From the NCBI RefSeq assembly GCF_004022215.1, contig NZ_SAUZ01000018.1, forward strand, positions 62,001 to 126,000: 64,000 nt of DNA, read 5' to 3'. The translations under genes were made by a program, and so were the position numbers. The notes below the pieces were generated by a model. It saw only the letters and a program-made list of their open reading frames with translations. It did no database searches and was not told the origin of the DNA. Positions 53,248 to 59,755 of the stretch are shown piece by piece (positions within the stretch are counted from its first letter, which is position 1; each line of letters opens with the position of its first letter). This stretch comes from Paenirhodobacter populi. Lineage in GTDB: Bacteria; Pseudomonadota; Alphaproteobacteria; Rhodobacterales; Rhodobacteraceae.

Positions 53248-53402
53248 CACCCGCGCCCCCGCTTCTGCTCAATCTTTCTGGTCAAAAAGTTTTGCAGCGG
53301 GATCAGCCACGTGGCTGCCTCCCTCGGGATGAAGGCCACCCCGTTCAGCGCGATAATCACGACACTCACACCGGCCTTGAGGCCTTCCAGAACCCAGACC
53401 AT
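53247..53402 (-). CDS. Small membrane-type phage protein, 51 residues
   Basis: MVWVLEGLKAGVSVVIIALNG gives one hydrophobic stretch, then a basic tail (LTRKIEQKRGRG). TGATG overlaps at both ends support translation by coupling. Function unknown. Confidence 0.5.
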   Translation of the reverse strand: MVWVLEGLKAGVSVVIIALNGVAFIPREAATWLIPLQNFLTRKIEQKRGRG

Positions 53403-53716
53403 CACGCGCGCCGCTCCATGAAGTCCTGAAACCGGCGGCCCGCCAGCGCGACAACATCGCCGCTCGGGCGGTTGATGCCCTGCCACCAGTTGAGCGCGGT
53501 CTGATACCGGACGCCGAACGCGACCGAGACTTCCTCGGGGTTCCGATAGTTCTGGTGCAGGAAATCCGCCCAGCAATGCGCGAACCGAGCACGAAAAGCG
53601 CGCGGGTCCAAAACTTTTGACCATGACATTTGAGTGGGTCCTTCCCCATGTTGAGCACATGCAGACGGTTCAACTGGTGAGATTGAGGAAAGGCGGGACG
53701 GGGCGGGCTGTGTCAT
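53402..53716 (-). CDS. Phage HTH-type protein, 104 residues
   Basis: The region YRNPEEVSVAFGVRYQTALN followed by WWQGINRPSGDVV (about 57-90) looks like a helix-turn-helix. The first ATG (53716) overlaps the cro stop (TGATG). An internal ATG at 53629 (MSWSKVLD) would give a 75-residue protein. Probably an early regulator or replication initiation helper. Confidence 0.5.
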   Translation of the reverse strand: MTQPAPSRLSSISPVEPSACAQHGEGPTQMSWSKVLDPRAFRARFAHCWADFLHQNYRNPEEVSVAFGVRYQTALNWWQGINRPSGDVVALAGRRFQDFMERRA

Positions 53717-53925
53717 CAGCTCGCCTCTTTCTGCTGGCAGAGGAAGTTGAACAGATACTCAGGGCATGCGACGCCGTGAGCAGCGCACATATCCCGAAGT
53801 ACGATATACCAACTCGGCGGAAAGGCGCCCTCAACAGCGGCGTTGCTCACCGCTGTCACGCTGCGACCTATACGCTCCGCGATCGCGCGCCGACCCAGCT
53901 GGTCGCACACATCCTTCGCGGTCAT
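53716..53925 (-). CDS. Cro-like repressor
   Basis: A 69-residue HTH protein (MTAKDVCDQLGRRAIAERIG then RSVTAVSNAAVEGAFPPSWY) of the Cro/YdaS type. It is the first gene leftward from the switch promoter and diverges from the CI-like gene. It would shut off lysogeny after induction. The frame extends 8 codons upstream (53949). Confidence 0.72.
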   Translation of the reverse strand: MTAKDVCDQLGRRAIAERIGRSVTAVSNAAVEGAFPPSWYIVLRDMCAAHGVACPEYLFNFLCQQKEAS

Positions 53926-53956
53926 TCTGTTTTGTTCGCCAACACACATGACGGGG

Positions 53957-53985
53957 ACATTAGTCCAGATAATCTGGATTTACAA
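53957..53985 (-). promoter_or_regulatory. Leftward early promoter with operator O1 inside the spacer
   Basis: On the minus strand TTGTAA (53980-53985) is followed by 17 bases and TAATGT (53957-53962). The 17-base spacer contains the perfect palindrome TCCAGAT-A-ATCTGGA (53964-53978). Transcription would start near 53950 and run into the cro-like gene. Confidence 0.65.
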
Positions 53986-54003
53986 TATCCACATCGATCA
54001 AAG

Positions 54004-54018
54004 TTCAGGATTTCTGGA
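54004..54018. promoter_or_regulatory. Operator-like site O2
   Basis: TTCAGGA-T-TTCTGGA has the same 7-1-7 layout as O1; its right half matches at 6 of 7 bases, its left half at 4 of 7. It is centred 40 bp from O1 and 20-34 bases before the CI start, so it could act on the repressor's own promoter. Confidence 0.45.
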
Positions 54019-54037
54019 TTATGGGTATCCTGCGCCC

Positions 54038-54421
54038 ATGGATAGCGATGAAAAACATAGGCTTGCTAAGTTCGGAGAAGTTGGTCTTGAGGCCTGCGCG
54101 ATACGTCTTCGTGCGTCCCGCAAAGTAACCGGCCTGCAACAGAAGGAAATGGCAGCCGCGGCTCATGTATCGAAATCAGTCCTAAACAACGCCGAGATGG
54201 GCCTGACATACCCAAACAGAGAGATCATGCAGTATCTCTACCGGGAGCATAGAATCGACTTCAACTTCATGATGGCGGGCCTTTACGCACAGCTCCCAGG
54301 TGATGTTCAGGAGCGCCTTTTCCCCGCTCTCGAAGTCGCCAGTAATGAATGGGATCAAAAAGAGCGTTCAGGTCGAAGCCGCACTTCGCAGCGACAAGCG
54401 CAATCACAAACAGCAACCTAG
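54038..54421 (+). CDS. CI-like repressor without peptidase domain
   Basis: A 127-residue protein with an HTH_3-type domain (RLRASRKVTGLQQKEMAAAA then HVSKSVLNNAEMGLTYP) in the first ~75 residues. The rest is short and polar (ends QRQAQSQTAT). No S24/LexA-type self-cleavage domain is present, so RecA cannot trigger it directly. No ribosome site precedes the ATG and a TATCCT box ends seven bases before it, so the mRNA may be leaderless like lambda pRM. Confidence 0.75.
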   Translation: MDSDEKHRLAKFGEVGLEACAIRLRASRKVTGLQQKEMAAAAHVSKSVLNNAEMGLTYPNREIMQYLYREHRIDFNFMMAGLYAQLPGDVQERLFPALEVASNEWDQKERSGRSRTSQRQAQSQTAT

Positions 54422-54451
54422 TCCTCATTCGCACCCCCGCACGCCACAGTA

Positions 54452-54466
54452 GAACATAGTAGGAAC
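54452..54466 (+). promoter_or_regulatory. LexA (SOS) box, GAAC-N7-GAAC
   Basis: GAAC (54452-54455), seven bases, then GAAC (54463-54466). This is the reverse form of the alphaproteobacterial LexA site GTTC-N7-GTTC, with all eight bases matching. It lies 70 bases before the next gene. Confidence 0.7.
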
Positions 54467-54535
54467 ATTTTCTGATTCGGCAACCATAACGCGAGTTATT
54501 GCCTGCACCTTCTTGTGGAGAAGCTGGATAGTGCC

Positions 54536-54778
54536 ATGACCCCCGAAGAACGCCTCGACGAACTGGAGCGCCGCCTCGATCAGTCCGAGACGGCCAACGA
54601 GATCATGTTCGGACTGCTGTTCATGATCGTGTCCGACCAGCGCTGGCGGGATGTGGTGAAGACGCCCGAGGACATGGCCGGATACCTGCGCATCGCCGCC
54701 GGATCGCGCGAGGATCAGGAAGACCACATCGCCGCCCAGATCCTCGACCGGATCGCGGCGAAGCTGGCGGACGGGTGA
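54536..54778 (+). CDS. Small SOS-controlled protein, candidate antirepressor, 80 residues
   Basis: Acidic and helical (MTPEERLDELERRLDQSETAN, then GLLFMIVSDQRWRDVV). A GTG seven codons earlier (54515) is an alternative start. It stands directly after the CI gene and downstream of a perfect LexA box. A small acidic protein under LexA control next to a non-cleavable repressor fits an antirepressor such as phage 186 Tum. No homology recognised. Confidence 0.5.
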   Translation: MTPEERLDELERRLDQSETANEIMFGLLFMIVSDQRWRDVVKTPEDMAGYLRIAAGSREDQEDHIAAQILDRIAAKLADG

Positions 54779-54821
54779 AGGCAAACACCGACTGGTCAAA
54801 TCAACTTTATAAGGCAAGATA

Positions 54822-55166
54822 TTGGAACCACTAGATTTCTTTGCGGCGGCCATCATCGCTGTATATGCTATGATCGGCGGCGCCGTCCTCAACGCATCGA
54901 TCACCGCTCCAAGAGCATGTTTGGCAGTAATAGATGCCATGAAGGCATCAGTTAAGTTCTGCGCATGGTGGTCGTTCGCTCTTATTGCGCTCGCCGTTAT
55001 ACGCAGGTACTGGCTGCCAGATAGTGCCACACCACTGAAGACGGATGGCATCTGGAGAGACCCTCTCATCTGGATCTCCGGCGCAGGCTTTGCTGTGGTT
55101 GTCGTATTCCTTCTTGCGTCCATCTTCGCCGTCGCCGCTGAAAACGCCAACAGCCGCCACAAATAG
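54822..55166 (+). CDS. Phage membrane protein, 114 residues (TTG start)
   Basis: Three hydrophobic segments (about 6-30, 46-62, 83-104). The likely start is a TTG with AAGG six bases before it. It lies in the immunity region between the SOS gene and the early rightward promoter and could be a lysogen-expressed exclusion protein; not recognised. An opposing frame over the same stretch has no protein-like features. Confidence 0.45.
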   Translation: MEPLDFFAAAIIAVYAMIGGAVLNASITAPRACLAVIDAMKASVKFCAWWSFALIALAVIRRYWLPDSATPLKTDGIWRDPLIWISGAGFAVVVVFLLASIFAVAAENANSRHK

Positions 55167-55290
55167 AAGGCCGAGAGCCGCCCCGGACGCGAAGCCGTGC
55201 GCACCGATCAGGGCCATTTCCAAAGCAAACTTCCAAAGCCACCGTCGGATGCCTAGCCTTCTGATGTCTTCCACCTGACACTTCTCCCCA

Positions 55291-55313
55291 AGCCCGCCTT
55301 GCGCGGGCTTTTT
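55291..55313 (+). terminator. Rho-independent terminator ending the immunity transcript
   Basis: AGCCCGC-CTTGC-GCGGGCT followed by TTTTT on the plus strand. It separates the repressor-side genes from the early rightward promoter. The rest of 55167-55486 holds operators and this promoter but no gene. Confidence 0.8.
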
Positions 55314-55379
55314 GCTGTCCACCAGCCCTCTGCTGGCCGGGTGATTCTGGCACATCGCACAACTCAGTCACAAGACTAA

Positions 55380-55394
55380 TCCAGTTATTATGGA
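55380..55394. promoter_or_regulatory. Operator-like site O3
   Basis: TCCAGTT-A-TTATGGA has the same 15-bp layout as O1 (left half 6 of 7, right half 5 of 7). It is centred 30 bp, about three helical turns, before O4. Confidence 0.45.
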
Positions 55395-55402
55395 TTTTTC
55401 TG

Positions 55403-55431
55403 TTTACAGTCCATTTTATCTGGATTACTGA
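55403..55431 (+). promoter_or_regulatory. Rightward early promoter with operator O4 inside the spacer
   Basis: TTTACA (55403-55408), a 17-base spacer, then TACTGA (55426-55431). The spacer contains TCCATTT-T-ATCTGGA (55410-55424), whose right half is identical to that of O1. Operator-in-spacer is the same design as the leftward promoter. Confidence 0.6.
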
Positions 55432-55486
55432 TTTCTCCATTCCCGCCGCTGAAACCCACCCGGGCCGATCACGGAAACCTTAGAAG

Positions 55487-55789
55487 ATGGAGAGACCATT
55501 GCTCGACAATTTCCACGATGCAGATGGCGAGGTCGTCCAACCCTACTTCGCAGCCTTCATGATTGAGCGCGGATATCGCCGGTCAAAGCACATCTTCGAG
55601 CGCGACGGACATGGCCTCGAATACCAGGATTGGAACCGCGCGCGGTGGCTCGAATTCAAGGTCCCCCGCGGCATCAGCCTGCATGTCACCAGCAAAGAAG
55701 ACCACGCCGCTTTCAAGGAATGGCTTGAGCTTCGCTGCATCGACTTCGCCTGCCGCAACTCGGTCGAAGGCGTTCCTCTCGCGGCCTGA
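55487..55789 (+). CDS. Hypothetical early phage protein, 100 residues
   Basis: Begins MERPLLDNFHDADGEVVQPYF; mixed charge, no membrane segment, no family recognised. First gene after the rightward early promoter. Confidence 0.6.
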   Translation: MERPLLDNFHDADGEVVQPYFAAFMIERGYRRSKHIFERDGHGLEYQDWNRARWLEFKVPRGISLHVTSKEDHAAFKEWLELRCIDFACRNSVEGVPLAA

Positions 55790-55886
55790 CGTTTCGGTGA
55801 GGGGCGGACCGGCCAGCCGCCCAGATCCCAAGCGCCAGACGGTCAAACGGTTTTGACCCGGTGCCCGAAAGCCAAAAGAGGAACCC

Positions 55887-56507
55887 ATGAACGCGATGAC
55901 CAACATCACCGAAGATCCGGATCAGGATGGCGACCTGTACGCGCGCGCGGTGAAGATCGTCCGCGAAACCGATCGGGCGTCGACCACCTTTCTGCAGAAG
56001 CAGTTCGGCATCGGCTACAACAAGGCGGCGCGCATCATCGAACGGATGGAGCAGGCCGGCATCATCAGTGCCGCCAACCACGTCGGCAAGCGCGATGTCC
56101 TGCCCGTGGTGTCGGTGAGGGATGAGAACCCCAGCATCACGATCTCTGCCGGCGGCACCGATGTCACGACCACGCTCGATCAGATGCGGAAAGCGGCTGA
56201 AGAGCTGGACCGTCAGCACGGCAAGCCGCCGATGAAGAAGGATCCCGATTTTCAGAAGCACAACGACGCAGCCTACAGCGTTGCCGCCGACGAGCTGCGC
56301 CAGTTCATCGAGCAATTCGAGCAGCTTGAGGCCGAGAAAAAGGACATCGTCGAGCAGCAGAAAGAGGTGATGGCCGAGGCCAAGGGCCGCTTCTACGACA
56401 CCAAGGTGATCCGGAAGATCATCGCCATCCGCAAGCGGGACAAGGATGACCTCGCCGAGGAAGAGGCGATCCTCGACCTCTACAAATTCGCCCTCGGCAT
56501 GGCCTGA
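55887..56507 (+). CDS. FtsK-gamma / GapR (DUF2312) fusion protein
   Basis: A 206-residue protein. Residues about 14-75 (DLYARAVKIVRETDRASTTF, QKQFGIGYNKAARIIERMEQ, AGIISAANHVGKRDVL) are an FtsK gamma winged helix, the part that reads KOPS DNA. Residues about 132-206 (ADELRQFIEQFEQLEAEKKD, VMAEAKGRFYDTKVIRKIIA, IRKRDKDDLAEEEAILDLYK) are a GapR domain, which clamps overtwisted DNA. A charged linker joins them. There is no FtsK motor. Probably a phage DNA-organising or replication-linked factor. Confidence 0.9.
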   Translation: MNAMTNITEDPDQDGDLYARAVKIVRETDRASTTFLQKQFGIGYNKAARIIERMEQAGIISAANHVGKRDVLPVVSVRDENPSITISAGGTDVTTTLDQMRKAAEELDRQHGKPPMKKDPDFQKHNDAAYSVAADELRQFIEQFEQLEAEKKDIVEQQKEVMAEAKGRFYDTKVIRKIIAIRKRDKDDLAEEEAILDLYKFALGMA

Positions 56508-56521
56508 CGATTTCCACCCTG

Positions 56522-56563
56522 CCCCGGCGGCGCCACCACTCACGATACCCGATGCCGCCGGGG
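56522..56563. terminator. Long inverted repeat after the FtsK-gamma/GapR gene
   Basis: CCCCGGCGGC (56522-56531) pairs exactly with GCCGCCGGGG (56554-56563), 10 bp with a 22-base loop. No T-run follows. It could stabilise the upstream mRNA or limit read-through. Confidence 0.4.
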
Positions 56564-56702
56564 CGCACAGAGAGATCCGGGCATGTCGCCCGGTGCGGGC
56601 GGGCTGACTTCGGCTGTCGCCTGCCCGCCAACCAACACCTGACATTTCCGGCAGCCGCCTGCGTCAGCAGCGGACGGCATCCCGAAAAGTCGAGGGAGTA
56701 TC

Positions 56703-56888
56703 ATGGAAAACCCGAATCCCACCGCCGCCGTCACCGAACTTCACATCCGCCTGAAACAGGCGCGCCGCCACACGCCGTTTGGCCGGCTGTTCCCGGAAGA
56801 CCGAGACCCGATCTACCGTGCCGTCGCGCGTGACCACCACTGCACGGTCGAGGACTTGCACCACTGGACCGAAGGCGGTGCAGCATGA
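56703..56888 (+). CDS. Hypothetical phage protein, 61 residues
   Basis: Begins MENPNPTAAVTELHIRLKQA, after a GAGGGAG ribosome site. His-rich C-terminus (RDHHCTVEDLHHWTEGGAA). Its stop overlaps the next start (ATGA). No family recognised. Confidence 0.6.
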   Translation: MENPNPTAAVTELHIRLKQARRHTPFGRLFPEDRDPIYRAVARDHHCTVEDLHHWTEGGAA

Positions 56889-57307
56889 GCGGCCGACGAT
56901 TCCTTCCCGGATGGTGGATCATCCCAGGACTGGTCGGAGGCGTCGTTCTTGTCTCGGCGCTGGCCACCTGTGCACATGCCGCGACGGGCGGCGCCGATAC
57001 CCCGATCTACCAGTGCTTCGACCTGCCGCCCCTGTCTGCGAACGGTATCGGCCCGCGCGGTGAGCCGAGCGACACCTATCTGGCGATGGTTCAGGAGCGC
57101 AACGCCCGTGAACTGGTCGAATTCATCGACAGCCTGACGCCTGCCTACATCACCGGCGGATCGGGACGCGGAAATGGTTCTCCGGCCACCGCCGCCCCTG
57201 CTTCCCCGGCGCTGCCGTCTGTGGATCTGCCTCCCGGGGTCGGTCCTTTCGCGGCCTGCCTCATTGCCGTCTGCGGCATAGCCGCCATCGCACGGAAGAA
57301 GAAATGA
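56885..57307 (+). CDS. Envelope protein with C-terminal sorting-signal-like tail, 140 residues
   Basis: An N-terminal signal or anchor (residues about 9-32, ending ATCAHAA) is followed by a soluble part with a GSGRGNGSPATAAPASPA linker. A tripartite end follows: short LPPG motif, hydrophobic span (VGPFAACLIAVCGIAAIA) and RKKK. This resembles PEP/VPLPA-CTERM exosortase signals known in this bacterial family. It might equally be a plain two-span membrane protein. Confidence 0.55.
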   Translation: MSGRRFLPGWWIIPGLVGGVVLVSALATCAHAATGGADTPIYQCFDLPPLSANGIGPRGEPSDTYLAMVQERNARELVEFIDSLTPAYITGGSGRGNGSPATAAPASPALPSVDLPPGVGPFAACLIAVCGIAAIARKKK

Positions 57308-57381
57308 CCCAGTTTTTCCGCAAGATCCGTGACGCTCTTGATCGCGCAATCCGCACTCTGGCCGAGGGCATGGACCAATGA
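57304..57381 (+). CDS. Mini-ORF, 25 residues, translationally coupled
   Basis: MTQFFRKIRDALDRAIRTLA plus five residues forms a short basic amphipathic helix. Its ATG overlaps the preceding stop and its stop overlaps the next ATG (ATGA at both ends). It may be a real peptide or only a device that carries ribosomes to the next gene. Confidence 0.45.
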   Translation: MTQFFRKIRDALDRAIRTLAEGMDQ

Positions 57382-57824
57382 CTGCCACCGTCACCCATAT
57401 CCCGACGCGGGTCACGGCCCTAGCCATGGCCCGCCAGGCCGTTTATGGCCCGGCTCCGCTGACCGCTGCCGAAATGGCAGCGTGCTGCGACGTGCTGGCC
57501 CGCGGTGATGATCGCGATCAGATGATCGCACGCAACCTTCGCAAAATCCTGCGCCCTACCGACGTGGACGCCTTCCGGCGTGCCGATGGCGAAGAAATCC
57601 ACGGGTCGGCCCCCTTGCCGATCTTCCCGGAAGAGCCTCCCGCGCCGCACTCGGAACCGATGATCCGCGTGAGATCCGCGATCTACCTCGCCGTGCTGAC
57701 GGCGGCGCTGGCACTGATTGCCGCCCATGTCCTGCCAAAGGCCACAGCCGAAGCAGCGCGCGCCGCCAGTCCTTACTGCGACCCGGTCAAGTGCATCATG
57801 CCGATTGAAAGGATCGAAGGATGA
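57378..57824 (+). CDS. Hypothetical phage protein with C-terminal membrane span, 148 residues
   Basis: The soluble N-terminus includes LTAAEMAACCDVLARGDDRD. One membrane span (about residues 100-120) is followed by a short tail with CDPVKC, two cysteines that could form a disulfide outside. ATGA overlaps on both sides. No family recognised. Confidence 0.6.
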   Translation: MTATVTHIPTRVTALAMARQAVYGPAPLTAAEMAACCDVLARGDDRDQMIARNLRKILRPTDVDAFRRADGEEIHGSAPLPIFPEEPPAPHSEPMIRVRSAIYLAVLTAALALIAAHVLPKATAEAARAASPYCDPVKCIMPIERIEG

Positions 57825-58996
57825 CCATGCACCAACCCATCACCGGCACCGCGTCGGCAATCCGCCTCAGCGCCACCATCGAGCTTGCCGAATTTCGGCG
57901 CGCGGCGCGGATTGCGTCGTCGGTCATCGAAAGACGCAACACCATCCCGGTCCTCGGATATGCGCACCTCGGGGTGTCGAAGGGCACCGTCACCCTGTGC
58001 GCGACCGATCTGGACAGCTATTTCACGACGCTGGTCGAGGCGAACACCGCGGGCGAGGGCACGGTGCTGATCAGCGGCAGGATGCTTTCGGCCTTCGCGG
58101 CGGCGGCGACCGGTCCGGTGACGATCGAGGTCCAGCAGGCCGAGAAAGGCCCGGACATGGTTGTGCTGCGCGACGGCGATCTGGTGCTGCGCGCCCACGA
58201 GCTGATCCAGACCGCGGATTTCCCGAAGCAGTTCGGCTTTGACGACAGTCCGGCCGCTACCTGGACCATGATGCAGGACGGCCTGTTGCGCATGATCCGG
58301 CTGTGCGAGCACTGCATCAGCCGCGAAGAGACGCGCTATTACCTCCAAGGCATCTTCCTGCATCAGAAGCCGGGCGGGGACACGCTGCGCGCCGTGGCGA
58401 CGGATGGTCATCGCCTCGCCTGCATCGACAGCACCGATTCCGTGGACCTGTCCAGCCATGATCAGCGGGGCGTCATCGTGCCGCGCACCCTGATTGCCAA
58501 GATGAAGCCTCTCCTCGGCAAGGGCGGCAACGAGCCGGTCACCATCACCGTGCAGCGGCACAAGATCAGAATCGCCACCGGCGCGGTCGAGGTCATGGCG
58601 AAGACGATCGATGGCAAATATCCAGATTACTCGCGCGTCATCCCGGAACCGTCCGATCGTATTGCGGCAACGCTCTCGCGTGACATCCTCCAGCGCCTGA
58701 CCCGGGCGGCCACCGGCCTCGATGGCGTGAAGAACGTGCGCATCGCCGCGAAGTTCGATCCGAAGGCCGGGCGGATCTCGGCGGGCCGGCACGACGGCGA
58801 GGTATCCCTCCCTGCGTCCATCTCAGCGTCCGACCCGGGCGCGGTGGAGCCCTTCGGCCTCGATCTCTCCTACCTGCGGGATCAGGTGCGGGTGACGCCG
58901 GTGTTTTCGCTGCGCGGGCAGCGCGCAGGCGATCCGTTCCGCATCTACGGCGAGGATCCCGACGCCCTCTTCATCCTGATGCCGATGCGCGTGTGA
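57821..58996 (+). CDS. dnaN: Phage-encoded DNA polymerase III beta subunit (sliding clamp)
   Basis: A 391-residue clamp with three repeats. Markers are NTIPVLGYAHL near residue 40, YYLQGIFLHQ and LRAVATDGHRLAC in the middle, DGKYPDYSRVIP, and the C-terminal FILMPMRV. A clamp holds the polymerase on DNA. No phage polymerase is visible, so it probably works with the host enzyme or recruits it to phage DNA. It overlaps the upstream gene by 4 bases. Confidence 0.92.
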   Translation: MTMHQPITGTASAIRLSATIELAEFRRAARIASSVIERRNTIPVLGYAHLGVSKGTVTLCATDLDSYFTTLVEANTAGEGTVLISGRMLSAFAAAATGPVTIEVQQAEKGPDMVVLRDGDLVLRAHELIQTADFPKQFGFDDSPAATWTMMQDGLLRMIRLCEHCISREETRYYLQGIFLHQKPGGDTLRAVATDGHRLACIDSTDSVDLSSHDQRGVIVPRTLIAKMKPLLGKGGNEPVTITVQRHKIRIATGAVEVMAKTIDGKYPDYSRVIPEPSDRIAATLSRDILQRLTRAATGLDGVKNVRIAAKFDPKAGRISAGRHDGEVSLPASISASDPGAVEPFGLDLSYLRDQVRVTPVFSLRGQRAGDPFRIYGEDPDALFILMPMRV

Positions 58997-59006
58997 GGGG
59001 GGATCG

Positions 59007-59093
59007 ATGACAACCGCCCTTCTCTTCGGCCTCGCCTTCACCGCCGCGCTGTTCGGCGCGCTCGTCTCCCTGATCCGGAGGGATAATCCATGA
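59007..59093 (+). CDS. Tiny single-span membrane peptide, 28 residues
   Basis: MTTALLFGLAFTAALFGALV with a basic end (RRDNP). A GAGGGGGG run lies just before the ATG, and its stop overlaps the next ATG. Too short for usual gene finding, but well supported by signals. Confidence 0.5.
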   Translation: MTTALLFGLAFTAALFGALVSLIRRDNP

Positions 59094-59755
59094 CCCTCCG
59101 CGTCCTGATTGGCTGCGAACAGTCCGGCGTGATGCGTCGTGCCTTTGCCGCCCGCGGGCATGACGCATGGTCCTGTGACCTCCTGCCGGCCGAGGATGGC
59201 AGCAACAGGCACATCACTGGCGATGTGCGCGACCATCTTGATGATGGCTGGGACTTGCTCGTCGTCGCGCATCCGCCCTGCACCCGCCTGTGCAATTCCG
59301 GCGTCCGCTGGCTGCACCAGCCGCCACGAGGCCGGAGCATGGACGATATGTGGCGAGAGCTGGAGGACGGCGTATCCCTGTTCACCGCCTGCTGGGATGC
59401 CCCGGTGCAGCGCGTTGCTGTCGAAAACCCGGTGATGCATCGCCACGCCCGGGAGCGGATGCCGGCCAGTCTTCCGGCGCCGCAGATCGTGCAGCCGTGG
59501 TGGTTCGGTGAGCCTGCATTCAAGGCGACGGGCTTCTACCTGCGCGGCCTGCCGAAGCTGGCCCCGACGAACCGACTGATCCCGCCGCGCGCCAAGGAAG
59601 ACCCAGAGGCACACAAAGCCTGGTCGGCGGTCCACCGCGCGCCGCCCGGTCCGGATCGGTGGAAGTTCCGCAGCCGAACATTTCAGGGCGTGGCCGAGGC
59701 CTGCGCCGACCAGTGGGGCAGCTACGCCCTTGATCAGATCAGGAGGTCAGCGTGA
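59090..59755 (+). CDS. Small C5-cytosine-methylase-like protein, 221 residues
   Basis: RVLIGCEQSGVMRRAFAARG (motif I-like), AHPPCTRLCNSG (PC motif, likely catalytic Cys) and VAVENPV (ENP, motif VI-like) are in the right order. The later recognition region and QxRxR motif of full C5 methylases are missing. Such short relatives are common in phages. It could modify phage DNA, modify another substrate, or have lost activity. Confidence 0.65.
   Translation: MTLRVLIGCEQSGVMRRAFAARGHDAWSCDLLPAEDGSNRHITGDVRDHLDDGWDLLVVAHPPCTRLCNSGVRWLHQPPRGRSMDDMWRELEDGVSLFTACWDAPVQRVAVENPVMHRHARERMPASLPAPQIVQPWWFGEPAFKATGFYLRGLPKLAPTNRLIPPRAKEDPEAHKAWSAVHRAPPGPDRWKFRSRTFQGVAEACADQWGSYALDQIRRSA

Noticed and set aside
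55066-55085. A fifth operator (contains ATCTGGA)
   Set aside because: Only the half site matches; the left half agrees at 2 of 7 bases and it lies inside a gene.
54425-55204. 259-codon minus-strand frame across the SOS gene and membrane protein
   Set aside because: It would cross the LexA box and oppose two better-supported plus-strand genes; composition is shadow-like.
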